Shown here one piece after another: positions 26,498-36,122 of a stretch of 64,000 nucleotides of DNA. Positions within the stretch are counted from its first letter, which is position 1, and each line of letters opens with the position of its first letter. The stretch covers positions 986,501 through 1,050,500 of the forward strand of contig NZ_JAKKOD010000001.1 of assembly GCF_026226775.1 (NCBI RefSeq). The letters are read 5' to 3'. The notes below the pieces were generated by a model. It searched no databases, was not told where the DNA came from, and saw only the letters and a program-made list of their open reading frames with translations. This DNA is from Avibacterium sp. 21-586. GTDB lineage: Bacteria > Pseudomonadota > Gammaproteobacteria > Enterobacterales > Pasteurellaceae. A program made the position numbers and the translations under genes.

Positions 26498-28875
26498 ATG
26501 AAAAATTTAGATCATAATACCAGCCAGCAGGATTATCCCATCTATTAAAAACCTATCAAGACATTTCTTTAACTGAACGTGAAAAAGGTACTTATTTTGA
26601 ATATTTGACTATTCAGTATCTCACTCACGAACCAGCTTACCGCGATTTATACCAAGAAGTTCTCACCTTTGCCGACTGGGTAGAAAAATATCAACCTGAA
26701 GGAACAAGAAAAACCGATACCGGCATTGATTTAGTTGCTATTGATTTTGAAGGAAAATTCACTGCAATTCAATGTAAAAATTACTCTCCAGATCACCGCA
26801 TTCAAAAAAGTGATATTGATAGTTTTTTCACGGCTTCAGGCAAAAAAATCTTTTCTCATCGCTTGATTGTTACTACCACAGATCACTGGTCTGAAAATGC
26901 AGCTGAATCCCTAAATGATCAGCAACCTCCTGTAACTGTCATCGATCGTTCAGCTTTAGAAAATAGCTTAATTGATTGGTCGTCATTCCAACCAAGCCAA
27001 GAAGTCAAAACTCGTGCGAAAAAAACATTAAGAGAGCATCAAATTACTGCCTTGAATAAAGTAAAAGCCGGATTACAAAATGCTGATCGCGGAAAATTAA
27101 TTATGGCGTGCGGTACGGGGAAAACCTTCACCTCTTTAAAAATTGCCGAAGAGATTGCTGGAAAAGGGAAAAGTGTGCTCTTTTTAGTACCTAGCCTTGC
27201 CTTACTTTCTCAAAGCTTAACAGAATGGACACAAGAAGCTGATATTCCATTGCATAGCTTTGCAGTATGTTCCGATAGTGATGTAGGAAAGCATAATAAA
27301 GATAACAATGACTTAGTGCAAACACAAATTCACGAATTGCAATACCCCGCAACTACAAATGCTGCTAGCTTATTTAAAGCCGTAACATTTCGGCACAATG
27401 ATGAAGCTATGAGCGTTGTTTTTTCAACATATCATTCCATAGATGTTATTCATCAAGCTCAGCAAAAAGGGCTACCTCCTTTTGATTTAGTCATTTGTGA
27501 TGAGGCACATCGTACAACAGGTGCAAGCTTTGATGATGACGAAAATGAATCTGCATTCGTACGCATTCACAACAACGATTATATTAATGCCCATAAACGT
27601 CTTTATATGACAGCAACTCCTCGCATTTATACCGAAGATGCGAAAAAAACAGAGGGTGTGGTGGTTTATTCAATGGATGATAAAAATCTATTTGGAGATG
27701 AACTTGAGGTTATTAATTTTTCAAGTGCAGTAAAAAGGGGATTACTTGTAGATTACAAAGTTCTCGTTTTAGCCGTAGAAGAAAGCCATATTAATCGCCG
27801 CTTAGAATATTTACTAAATCAAGAAAACAATGAAATTCAAGTAGATGATGCAGCAAAAATTGTGGGTTGTTGGAAAGCCTTATCTAAGTATGGGGTTGAA
27901 AATGATCTTACTGACGATAGCCAACCAATGAAAAGAGCGGTGGCTTTTTGTCAAGTTATTGAAAAAGACTATAAAGGGTCAAAACACAAAGTCAGCTCCA
28001 AAGCCATTGCTGAAATGTTCGATACAGTGGTAACCGCTTATCAAGAACAAGAAATTGAAGCGCTTAATGAAATTAATCCAGAATTAAGCCTGAATCAATC
28101 GCTCACCTTAAAATGCGAAGCAGAACACGTTGATGGCTCAATGAATGCCAGCGAAAAATCCAGCAAAATCAATTGGTTAAAGGCAGATTCTGGTGAAAAA
28201 ACTTGCCGAATTTTATCCAATGTTCGTTGTTTATCTGAAGGTGTCGATGTGCCTGCTTTAGATGCGGTATTGTTTTTAACAGCTCGAAATTCACAAGTAG
28301 ATGTTGTGCAATCAGTAGGCCGTGTAATGCGAAAAGCAGAAGGCAAAAAACGTGGCTATGTCATTTTACCTGTGGTTATTCCTGCCAATAAAACACCGGA
28401 AGAAGCTTTGAATGACAATGAAAATTACCGTGTCGTCTGGCAAGTATTAAATGCGTTACGTTCACACGATGACCGATTTGATGTAATGCTCAACAAAATG
28501 GAATTTGATGGTGCAGCAAAAGACAAGATTGAAGTGGTTTCAGTCATTAGTGAAATCTTTAGAAAACAAACTAAAAAACAGCAATCAAATAAGAAAAAAT
28601 ATGATAAATCAGGGCGTGGACAACACAATATTGGCAACAAAAGTGATGATGACTTTGCTGGTCAGCAACTTGACTTCCAATTTGAAGTGGGTGAAATTGA
28701 ACGGGCTTTAGTGGCAAAAATCGTAAAAAAATGTGGCAATCGAACTCATTGGGAAGAGTGGGCTGCAGACGTAGCAAAAATTGCACAAACTCATATTGAT
28801 CACATTAATGCCGTCTTAGAAAATCCACAAAACACAGCGCAACGTGAAGCCTTTAATGCTTTTGCCAATGAATGA
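26498..28875 (+). pseudogene. Restriction nuclease-helicase half of a single-chain R-M enzyme, broken
   Basis: The original start is the ATG at 26498 after AATAAGGA. One base appears lost near 26531-26535: 'GATTATCC' should read 'GATTTATCC', which would join 'MKNLDHNTSQQD' to 'LSHLLKTYQD'. Beyond it the frame is open to a TGA at 28873. It encodes an Mrr-like nuclease domain (TGIDLVAIDFEGKFTAIQCKN, with the D...QxK set), then a superfamily 2 helicase: Walker A ACGTGKT, DEAH in 'VICDEAHRTTG', 'MTATPRIY' and motif VI 'QSVGRVMRKAEGKKRGY'. The methyltransferase half continues in the same frame after the stop. No USS was seen inside. Confidence 0.85.
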
Positions 28876-28920
28876 CGCGATGATCTCAACAATGCCATTA
28901 GCGACAGCGATGTGGTAGAA

Positions 28921-31473
28921 ATGCTGGCACAGCATTTAATTACCAAACCAGTATTTGATGCTTTGTTCGCCAATGATAACTTCAGTGCACATAACCCAAT
29001 GTCAATGGCATTACAGGAAACAATTGATAAATTACAAGGGCAAAACATTGCTAATGCGGAGACCAAACGCTTACAAGAGTTTTATGAAAGCATTCAGCTC
29101 CGAGTCAGTAATATTCAATCCCCAGAAGGCAAACAACGCATTATCAAAGAACTTTATGAATCTTTCTTTAATAACGCCTTCCCTAAAATGCAAGAGCGTC
29201 TTGGCATTGTTTATACGCCGATTGAAGTGGTTGATTTTATCCTGCAAAGTGTTGAGGATGTACTACAACAAGAATTTAACGCCTCTCTTGCTGATGATGG
29301 CGTACAAATTCTTGATCCCTTTACAGGAACTGGTACTTTTATCACGCGTTTATTGCAAAGTGGCTTAATTCCAATCGATAAACTGCCAAATAAATATCAG
29401 CAAATTCACGCCAATGAAATAGTGTTACTAGCTTATTACATTGCGGCAATTAATATTGAATCGGTTTATCACGCCTTATTAGCACAAAATGAACAAGCAG
29501 ATAAGGCTAAAAAACAAGATTATCAACCTTTTAAAGGTATCTGCTTAACCGATACCTTCCAACTTTATGAAAAAGAAGATTTGGTTGATGCCATTTTGGA
29601 AGAAAATTCTGCGCGCCGGAAACGCCAGAAAAAACTGGATATTCAGGTAATTATCGGTAACCCACCTTATTCAGCTGGGCAAACCTCTACTAACGATAAC
29701 AATGCGAATGTCGATTATCCATTGTTAGATCAACGCATTAGTAATACTTATGCAAAATTTTCTAACTCCACCAACAAAAACAGCCTTTACGACAGCTATA
29801 TCCGTGCGATTCGTTGGGCTTCAGATCGTATTGGTAAACAAGGCGTAATTGCTTTTGTGACAAATGGTGGTTTTATTGATGGTAGTGCAGCCGATGGAAT
29901 GCGTTCTTGTTTGAAAGAAGAGTTTTCTTGTTTATATATTTTTCACTTAAGAGGAAACCAAAGAACTTCCGGCGAACAATCACGTAAAGAAGGTGGAAAA
30001 ATATTCGGTTCGGGAAGTAGAGCCCCTATTGCCATATCTATTTTAGTACGCAACCCGGATGCTAAAGAGCAAGGAAAAATCTATTTTCACGATATTGGTG
30101 ATTATCTTACTCGTGAACAAAAACTTGAAAAAATCTCTGAGTTTAACAGTATAAAAGGCATTTTCCAACAAAATGCTTGGCAAGAAATTATTCCCGATGA
30201 ATTTAATGATTGGTTAAATCAGCGTGATACTACATTCGATAACTATCCAGCTTTGATAACTAAAAAAGAACAAAATGAATTTGATATTTTCCGTGAAAAC
30301 TCTCTTGGTATAGGCTCTAGCCGAGATGCGTGGATATATAACTTTTCTCAAAAACAATTAGCTCAAAATATGAGTGCAATGACTGATTTTTATAACGAAG
30401 AGGTAAAAAAATACCTTAAACAATATAAAGAAAATCCTAATTTAGATGTTAATCAAATTATTAGCTTTGATAAAAAGAAAATTAGTTGGTCTAGTAGCTT
30501 AATTCCAAAATTAAAAAATGGAATATTCTCCGTTTTTTCTACTCACAAATTTAGAATTAGCTTATATAGACCATTTTCAAAATGTCATATGTATTTTGAT
30601 TCAATCATGATTCATAGAATATCCCAAATACCACAAATATTCCCAACCATACACTCAAAAAATAGAATAATTTGTGTTACTGGATTAGGTACTACAAAAG
30701 ATTTTTCATCAATTATCACTAATGTGATTCCCGATATTCAATTACAGGGAAATGGTCAATGCTTCCCACTTTATTTATACGAAGAGGATAAAAAAGAGCA
30801 AGGGAAATATCATCGCACTGATGCTATTACCGATCAAGGTTTGACTTATTTCACCGAATATTATGCTGATTTCAATATTCAAAAAGAGGATATTTTCTAC
30901 TATATTTATGGCTTATTGCACAGTGAAGAATATCGTCAATGTTATGCCGATAATCTCAAAAAGCAACTTCCTCGTATTCCACGCGTGAAAAACATCAAAG
31001 ATTTTTGGCTGTTTGTACAAGCCGGACGTGCATTAGCAGAACTTCATTTACATTATGATCAAGTGCCAATGTATGATGGCGTACTATTTTCTGGTGGATT
31101 AAAAATTATTGAAGATAAACTCACTGGTGGCGGCATTGCTTTTAAACCTGAAGATTTCTATGTAGAAAAAATGAAATTTGTGAAAAAAACAGATAAAAGC
31201 AAAGTGAAATATAACGAGAAATTCACGATTGAAAATATTCCGTTAGAAGCCTTTGATTATATTGTAAATGGCAAATCTGCCTTAGAATGGGTAATGGAAC
31301 GTCAATCCGTTAAAGTGGATAAAGATAGTGGTTTAATCAACGATGCTAACGATTGGGCAAAAGAAACAATGCACAATCCAAAATATCCATTAGAATTATT
31401 CTTACGTGTGATTACGGTGAGTTTACGCACCAGAGAAATTGTACAAAGTTTACCAAAGTTAGAAATTGAATAA
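28921..31473 (+). CDS. N6-adenine methyltransferase and specificity half of the R-M enzyme
   Basis: In the same frame as the helicase half and separated from it only by a TGA at 28873, so this is the second half of one original polypeptide of about 1,650 residues (type ISP-like layout: nuclease, helicase, methyltransferase, target recognition). The methyltransferase has the SAM motif 'ILDPFTGTGTFITRLL' and the catalytic 'VIIGNPPYSAG'; the C-terminal 500 residues would read the target sequence. First ATG after the stop is 28921; a GTG at 28912 is possible. Without an obvious ribosome site, separate expression is doubtful. If expressed, it might methylate without cutting. Confidence 0.75.
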   Translation: MLAQHLITKPVFDALFANDNFSAHNPMSMALQETIDKLQGQNIANAETKRLQEFYESIQLRVSNIQSPEGKQRIIKELYESFFNNAFPKMQERLGIVYTPIEVVDFILQSVEDVLQQEFNASLADDGVQILDPFTGTGTFITRLLQSGLIPIDKLPNKYQQIHANEIVLLAYYIAAINIESVYHALLAQNEQADKAKKQDYQPFKGICLTDTFQLYEKEDLVDAILEENSARRKRQKKLDIQVIIGNPPYSAGQTSTNDNNANVDYPLLDQRISNTYAKFSNSTNKNSLYDSYIRAIRWASDRIGKQGVIAFVTNGGFIDGSAADGMRSCLKEEFSCLYIFHLRGNQRTSGEQSRKEGGKIFGSGSRAPIAISILVRNPDAKEQGKIYFHDIGDYLTREQKLEKISEFNSIKGIFQQNAWQEIIPDEFNDWLNQRDTTFDNYPALITKKEQNEFDIFRENSLGIGSSRDAWIYNFSQKQLAQNMSAMTDFYNEEVKKYLKQYKENPNLDVNQIISFDKKKISWSSSLIPKLKNGIFSVFSTHKFRISLYRPFSKCHMYFDSIMIHRISQIPQIFPTIHSKNRIICVTGLGTTKDFSSIITNVIPDIQLQGNGQCFPLYLYEEDKKEQGKYHRTDAITDQGLTYFTEYYADFNIQKEDIFYYIYGLLHSEEYRQCYADNLKKQLPRIPRVKNIKDFWLFVQAGRALAELHLHYDQVPMYDGVLFSGGLKIIEDKLTGGGIAFKPEDFYVEKMKFVKKTDKSKVKYNEKFTIENIPLEAFDYIVNGKSALEWVMERQSVKVDKDSGLINDANDWAKETMHNPKYPLELFLRVITVSLRTREIVQSLPKLEIE

Positions 31474-31499
31474 TTAACGCGAGAATCACAACTTACCTA

Positions 31500-31545
31500 A
31501 AAACAAAGTGCGGTGAAAAAATTCATAAAATTTCCACCGCACTTT
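31500..31545. repeat. 46-bp repeat made of an inverted USS pair, right copy
   Basis: AAGTGCGGTG (31507-31516) and CACCGCACTT (31536-31545), identical to the left copy except one base in the loop. A T-run follows, so it probably terminates both the R-M gene and serA. Confidence 0.9.
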
Positions 31546-31586
31546 TCTTTTTTCGTTAGGCTTAAAATTCAAAGCTTAGCAAATGA

Positions 31587-32819
31587 TTAATACAACACCC
31601 TTGCACGAATTGTGCCGTCAATTTCACGCAGTTGTTGTAAGAGTTGTGAGCAGTCATCGGTTTCTACGTCAATAACCACATAACCAATTTTCGGGTCGGT
31701 TTGTAGGTATTGGGCGGCGATGTTGATGTTTGCACCGACAAAAAGTTGGTTGATTTGGTTTAACACGCCCGGGCGATTTTCGTGAATGTGCAATAAACGC
31801 TTGGTTTTGCTGTGTTCTGGTAAAGACACTTCTGGGAAATTTACCGCAGAAAGGGTTGAGCCGTTGTCTGAATATTTCACGAATTTGCTCGCCACTTCAG
31901 TGCCGATATTTTCTTGTGCTTCCGCCGTTGAACCACCGATATGCGGGGTGAGAATCACGTTATCCAAACCACGCAATGGCGATACAAATTCTTCATTGAT
32001 CGAAGCGGGTTCGGTTGGGAACACATCAAGGGCTGCGCCGCGCACTTTGCCTGCTTTAATTGCAGCGGCTAAGGCATCAATATCCACAACTGTTCCACGC
32101 GCCGCATTAATCAAAATGCTGCCCTCTTTTAATTGTGCGATACGTTCCGCACTCATTAAATTTTTGGTGGAATCATTTTCTGGAACGTGTAAGGAAATCA
32201 CATCGCTAGTGGCGAGCAATTCTTCTAATGTTCCCACTTGTTGTGCGTTGCCTAGTGGTAATTTAGTTTCAATATCATAGAAAAACACGTTCATACCAAG
32301 GGATTCGGCAATCACGCTAAGCTGTGAACCAATGTGTCCGTAACCAACGATACCTAATTTTTTGCCCCGCACTTCGTGTGAACCTACAGCAGATTTGTTC
32401 CATAAGCCACGATGCACTTCGGCATTGGCTTGCGGTACATTACGCATTAAGAGCAAAATTTCGCCTAATACCAGCTCTGCTACCGAACGGGTGTTAGAGA
32501 ATGGAGCATTAAAAACGGGAATACCACGCATTTTCGCAGCTTCAAGATCCACTTGGTTGGTGCCAATGCAAAAACAACCCACCGCGATTAACTTATTTGC
32601 ACATTCCAATACTTCTGCAGTGAGATGTGTGCGAGAACGTAAACCTATAAAATGAGCGTCTTTAATCGCTTTTTTCAGTTCTTCTGGCTCAAGGGCTTTT
32701 TTATGATATTCAATATTGGTGTAGCCTGCGGCAGTTAACACATCAACGGCATTTTTATGCACCCCTTCTAAAAGTAAGAATTTAATTTTAGACTTATCTA
32801 GTGATACTTTTGCTGACAT
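31587..32819 (-). CDS. serA: D-3-phosphoglycerate dehydrogenase SerA
   Basis: First step of serine synthesis: 3-phosphoglycerate to 3-phosphohydroxypyruvate with NAD. Start at 32819 (MSAKVSLDKSKIKFLLLEGV) follows the ribosome site GGAGAG; the frame is open to 32879 but that overlaps rpiA. The 410-residue protein has the nucleotide-binding 'GKKLGIVGYGHIGSQL' near 155, the catalytic His in 'LTPHIGGSTAEAQENIG' near 290 and a C-terminal ACT domain (from about 335) with 'HIHENRPGVL' for serine feedback. It follows rpiA by 22 bases and is probably cotranscribed with it. Confidence 0.96.
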   Translation of the reverse strand: MSAKVSLDKSKIKFLLLEGVHKNAVDVLTAAGYTNIEYHKKALEPEELKKAIKDAHFIGLRSRTHLTAEVLECANKLIAVGCFCIGTNQVDLEAAKMRGIPVFNAPFSNTRSVAELVLGEILLLMRNVPQANAEVHRGLWNKSAVGSHEVRGKKLGIVGYGHIGSQLSVIAESLGMNVFFYDIETKLPLGNAQQVGTLEELLATSDVISLHVPENDSTKNLMSAERIAQLKEGSILINAARGTVVDIDALAAAIKAGKVRGAALDVFPTEPASINEEFVSPLRGLDNVILTPHIGGSTAEAQENIGTEVASKFVKYSDNGSTLSAVNFPEVSLPEHSKTKRLLHIHENRPGVLNQINQLFVGANINIAAQYLQTDPKIGYVVIDVETDDCSQLLQQLREIDGTIRARVLY

Positions 32820-32841
32820 TTTGCTCTCCATAATCAAAAAA

Positions 32842-33501
32842 TTATTCGATAATTTCTGCGCCTTGTGGTGTGCCGACAATCACAATATCCGCACCACGCA
32901 AGGCAAAAATTCCATTGGTGACCACCCCTGCCACGTTATTTAAGGTTTTTTCCATTTCGATTGGATTTAAGATTGGGAAATTATACACATCTAAAATCAC
33001 GTTGCCGTTATCGGTTACCACGCCTTCACGGTATTCTGGTGCGCCACCAAGACTAACCAATTTACGCCCCACCTGCGAGCGCGCCATTGGGATCACTTCC
33101 ACCGGCAGAGCAAAGGTTGAACCTAACACATCCACTTGTTTACTTTGATCGACAATGCAGATAAATTTTTTCGCTAGCGCCGCAACAATTTTCTCTCGCG
33201 TTAATGCTGCCCCCCCACCTTTGATCATCATTTTTTGTGGGTTGATTTCATCAGCGCCATCAACATAAATATCTAAACTGGATACCTCATTTGCACTGAA
33301 CACTTCAATGCCTTGCTTTTTTAATAATTCTTCTGATGCTTTAGAAGCAGCCACTGCCCCTTTGATATCATTTTTCATTGCACCAAGTGCTTCAATAAAA
33401 CAATTTACCGTTGAGCCGCTGCCCACACCCACAATCGTATCTGGTTTAACATATTGCAATGCTGCTTGTGCTGCTTGCTTTTTCATTGTGAGTTGATCCA
33501 T
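32842..33501 (-). CDS. rpiA: Ribose-5-phosphate isomerase A
   Basis: Interconverts ribose 5-phosphate and ribulose 5-phosphate, feeding PRPP and nucleotide synthesis. Start at 33501 after AAGGAAAAGAAT gives 219 residues, equal to the E. coli enzyme. Phosphate-loop 'GVGSGSTV' lies near 26, the catalytic Asp pair in '[10 protein letters not shown]' near 80 and '[12 protein letters not shown]' near 95. A PurR-like palindrome lies about 45 bases upstream (33545-33560), which would tie this gene to purine control. serA follows. Confidence 0.96.
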   Translation of the reverse strand: MDQLTMKKQAAQAALQYVKPDTIVGVGSGSTVNCFIEALGAMKNDIKGAVAASKASEELLKKQGIEVFSANEVSSLDIYVDGADEINPQKMMIKGGGAALTREKIVAALAKKFICIVDQSKQVDVLGSTFALPVEVIPMARSQVGRKLVSLGGAPEYREGVVTDNGNVILDVYNFPILNPIEMEKTLNNVAGVVTNGIFALRGADIVIVGTPQGAEIIE

Positions 33502-33544
33502 ATTCTTTTCCTTCATTCATAAAATCGGTGTTCAAATTTGCTAT

Positions 33545-33560
33545 AAGTAAACGTTTGCGA
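33545..33560. promoter_or_regulatory. PurR-like operator before rpiA
   Basis: AAGTAAACGTTTGCGA matches the PurR consensus ACGCAAACGTTTGCGT at 13 of 16 positions, including the central AAACGTTTGCG. Confidence 0.55.
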
Positions 33561-33603
33561 ACAAGGCATCTACTTTAATCCCATTCACGGGCAGATACAA
33601 GCC

Positions 33604-34761
33604 CTATTCGGGTAAAAACTCTGTTAACAATTCGTTTAAAAACAACTTACCTTGCTCGGTGATTTGCCAAGTGCGGTGGTTTTCTTGAATATATTTTTGT
33701 GATTTCGCCCAATCAATGTGTTCTGCGATGACATCACAGGATAATCCCGTCAAATTCTCAAACTCAATTTTGGGCACTGGTTCAAGCAAGCGAAAACGGT
33801 TCATAAAGAATTCAAAAGGACGCTCATCAAGGGGAATTGGCTTTTCTTCATATAAATATTCTCCACGCATATAGCCTTTCGGGTGCTTGGTTTTGGAAAA
33901 ACGCAAAATATCGCCATTCGGGAAAGTCAATTTTCCGTGCGCGCCACAGCCTATTGCCAAATAATCGCCAAAGCGCCAATAATTCAGGTTATGGCGACAC
34001 TGATCACCGGCTTTGGCATAAGCAGAGGTTTCATATTGCCCATAGCCTGCTTGGCTTAAAAGCTGATGACCTTGCTCGAAAATATCCCATAGTGCGTCAT
34101 CATCAGGCAATGTGGGTGGACGGTAGGCGAACATTGTATTTGGCTCTATGGTGAGCTGATACCAAGAAAGGTGGCTCGGCTCAAGGGCAATAGCTTGGCG
34201 TAAATCATCTAGCGCTTGCGCAAGAGTTTGGTTTGGTAAGCCGTGCATTAAATCTAAATTAATTCGTCTAAAGCCCGCATCCTTTGCCATTTGCACCGCA
34301 GTTTTAGCTTCACGAGAGTTATGAATACGCCCTAAGCGTTGCAGTTTTTCATCATCAAAACTTTGTATGCCTAAAGAAAGGCGATTTACCCCAGCTTCCA
34401 CATAGCCTGCAAAACGGCTTGCTTCTGCCGTACCGGGGTTGGCTTCTAAGGTGATTTCAATATTTGGCGTAAAAGGAATTTGCTTTTCGATCCCTTGCAA
34501 TAATTGTGCAATGCCTTGTGCTGAAAATAAACTTGGCGTGCCCCCACCAATAAAAATGGAATGTAGCGTTCGCTCACCAACACTTGCTTGATAGCGCGCT
34601 AGATCTTGGCGTAAATCAGCCAACAAATGATCGATATATTCCTGTTCGGGAATGCCGCCTTTTTGCGCGTGGGAATTAAAATCGCAATAAGGGCACTTTT
34701 GCACACACCAAGGAATATGCACATAAAGGCTTAATGGGGGAAGCGGCGGAAAAACTCGCAT
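33604..34761 (-). CDS. hemW: Radical SAM heme chaperone HemW
   Basis: HemN-like radical SAM protein thought to deliver heme to respiratory enzymes rather than oxidise coproporphyrinogen. At 385 residues it is shorter than HemN and carries the cluster motif 'CVQKCPYCDF' at about 19-28, followed by 'FIGGGTPSLF' near 70 and a C-terminal HemN domain. Its start overlaps the rdgB stop by one base (TAATG), so the two are translationally coupled, the same pairing as in E. coli. Confidence 0.94.
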   Translation of the reverse strand: MRVFPPLPPLSLYVHIPWCVQKCPYCDFNSHAQKGGIPEQEYIDHLLADLRQDLARYQASVGERTLHSIFIGGGTPSLFSAQGIAQLLQGIEKQIPFTPNIEITLEANPGTAEASRFAGYVEAGVNRLSLGIQSFDDEKLQRLGRIHNSREAKTAVQMAKDAGFRRINLDLMHGLPNQTLAQALDDLRQAIALEPSHLSWYQLTIEPNTMFAYRPPTLPDDDALWDIFEQGHQLLSQAGYGQYETSAYAKAGDQCRHNLNYWRFGDYLAIGCGAHGKLTFPNGDILRFSKTKHPKGYMRGEYLYEEKPIPLDERPFEFFMNRFRLLEPVPKIEFENLTGLSCDVIAEHIDWAKSQKYIQENHRTWQITEQGKLFLNELLTEFLPE

Positions 34762-35375
34762 TATTTGGACCGCTCTTTTGTTTGTAAGCGTGCTTTTAGC
34801 ACACCTAATGCACGTGCACGATGTGAGATTTTTTTCTTCTCTGGTGTATCAAGCTCGGCGAAAGTGCGGTCTTTTTCAGGATAGAAAAATAGGCTGTCAT
34901 AGCCAAAGCCATTTTCACCTTTTTCTTCAAAAGTGATTTCACCTGCGCATTCCCCTTCTGCAATAATCGGTGACGGATCGGTTTCGTGTTGCAAGAATAC
35001 AATGCAGCTAACAAACTTCGCTTGGCGTTCGCTAGCTGGCACATGAGCTAATTTTTGTAATAATTTTTTACGATTTTCAGCATCGGCTTGCTCGCCATCA
35101 ACACCTGCGTAACGGGCGGAATATAACCCTGGCTCACCATTGAGTGCATTCACCACTAATCCGCTATCATCAGCAATGGCGGGCAAACCAGACATTTTGG
35201 CGGCATAACGCGCTTTCAGCAAGGCATTTTCTACAAAAGTTAAGCCTGTTTCTTCAGGGCTTTCAATGCCTAAATCTGTTTGTGCGATCACTTCAAAGCC
35301 AAAATCTACTAGCACATCGGCCATTTCGCGCACTTTGCCTTGATTGCCCGTCGCAAGCACAATTTTTTGTTTCAT
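34761..35375 (-). CDS. rdgB: dITP/XTP pyrophosphatase RdgB
   Basis: House-cleaning enzyme that hydrolyses dITP, XTP and ITP to monophosphates, keeping damaged purines out of nucleic acids. The 204-residue Ham1-like protein begins '[15 protein letters not shown]' and has '[17 protein letters not shown]', '[10 protein letters not shown]' with the metal-binding acidic pair near 70, and '[12 protein letters not shown]' near 155. It is upstream partner of hemW. A terminator of the previous gene lies before it. Confidence 0.95.
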   Translation of the reverse strand: MKQKIVLATGNQGKVREMADVLVDFGFEVIAQTDLGIESPEETGLTFVENALLKARYAAKMSGLPAIADDSGLVVNALNGEPGLYSARYAGVDGEQADAENRKKLLQKLAHVPASERQAKFVSCIVFLQHETDPSPIIAEGECAGEITFEEKGENGFGYDSLFFYPEKDRTFAELDTPEKKKISHRARALGVLKARLQTKERSK

Positions 35376-35396
35376 TGTTGTTCCTTATAAAATAAA

Positions 35397-35420
35397 AAGG
35401 GCGACCACTAAGTCACCCTT
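35397..35420 (-). terminator. Terminator after comEA
   Basis: On the minus strand AAGGGTGAC pairs with GTCGCCCTT (one G-U) and is followed by TTTTATTTT. Confidence 0.75.
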
Positions 35421-35524
35421 GTAACACTCATTGAGTGGAAACCAGATAATGATCTCCATTCAGCTATAGTCTTCTTATGCCATATACTTAGTTTGATTAG
35501 TATAGTGCATTTTAATTGTGATCA

Positions 35525-35893
35525 CTATTTGCTATTTTCACTAAATGATAAAGGATCAATGCGTTCTCTGTTTTTTTCTAATGTTGCTTTTCCAATACCT
35601 TGAACCTCTAACAGCTGTTCCACCGCAGTAAATTTGCCGTGTTTCTCACGATATTCAACAATCGCTTCAGCTTTTTTCGCACCAATACCAAGCAAAGCTT
35701 TTTGAATTTCACTGGCAGTGGCGGTATTAATATTCAGCATACTCCCAACAAAATTTGAAGATTTTTCCACCGCACTGATTTGCTGTGATTCTTGTGCAAC
35801 TGGCGTTGTCTGCTGCACTGTTTGATCGGCAAAGACATTGGCACAGCTCAATAACCCCAACAATAATGATGCTAGCAGTCCATTAATTTTCAT
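35525..35893 (-). CDS. ComEA-like competence DNA-binding protein
   Basis: Periplasmic DNA-binding protein expected to pull transforming DNA across the outer membrane. Start at 35893 ([17 protein letters not shown]) follows AAGGAG and gives 122 residues with a signal peptide (about 1-22); the frame is open to 35962 without family support. The C-terminal 60 residues hold two helix-hairpin-helix motifs ([20 protein letters not shown] and '[20 protein letters not shown]'). It corresponds to comE1 of H. influenzae. A CRP-S-type site lies about 105 bases upstream, as expected for a Sxy-controlled competence gene. Confidence 0.88.
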   Translation of the reverse strand: MKINGLLASLLLGLLSCANVFADQTVQQTTPVAQESQQISAVEKSSNFVGSMLNINTATASEIQKALLGIGAKKAEAIVEYREKHGKFTAVEQLLEVQGIGKATLEKNRERIDPLSFSENSK

Positions 35894-35996
35894 TACATTG
35901 CTCCTTCTAAAAATTGATAACAAAACGGATGTTGAAATTGATTCAACGAGACTACTGTGCAAATAAATTGCGTAATGCTCAATTGGGGCGGATAAC

Positions 35997-36018
35997 TCTT
36001 ACGATCTAGATCGCAAAA
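35997..36018. promoter_or_regulatory. CRP-S-type site (Sxy/competence) before comEA
   Basis: The minus strand reads TTTTTGCGATCTAGATCGTA. The C at the core position (GCGA rather than GTGA) and the preceding T-run are the marks of CRP-S sites in Pasteurellaceae competence promoters. Confidence 0.75.
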
Positions 36019-36122
36019 ATCACTTAGCATAAGACAAAACCGGCTATTTTCTTTTATTAAAAATACGCTACACTAAGTATGAAGCCGTTACAGTACGCCA
36101 GTCAAAAAATAAGGATAAAGTT

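Noticed and set aside
26605-26607. TTG as the start of the helicase gene
   Set aside because: The reading frame carries family-like sequence upstream of it (LLKTYQDISLTEREKGTYFEY), so the true start was the ATG at 26498 before a frameshift.
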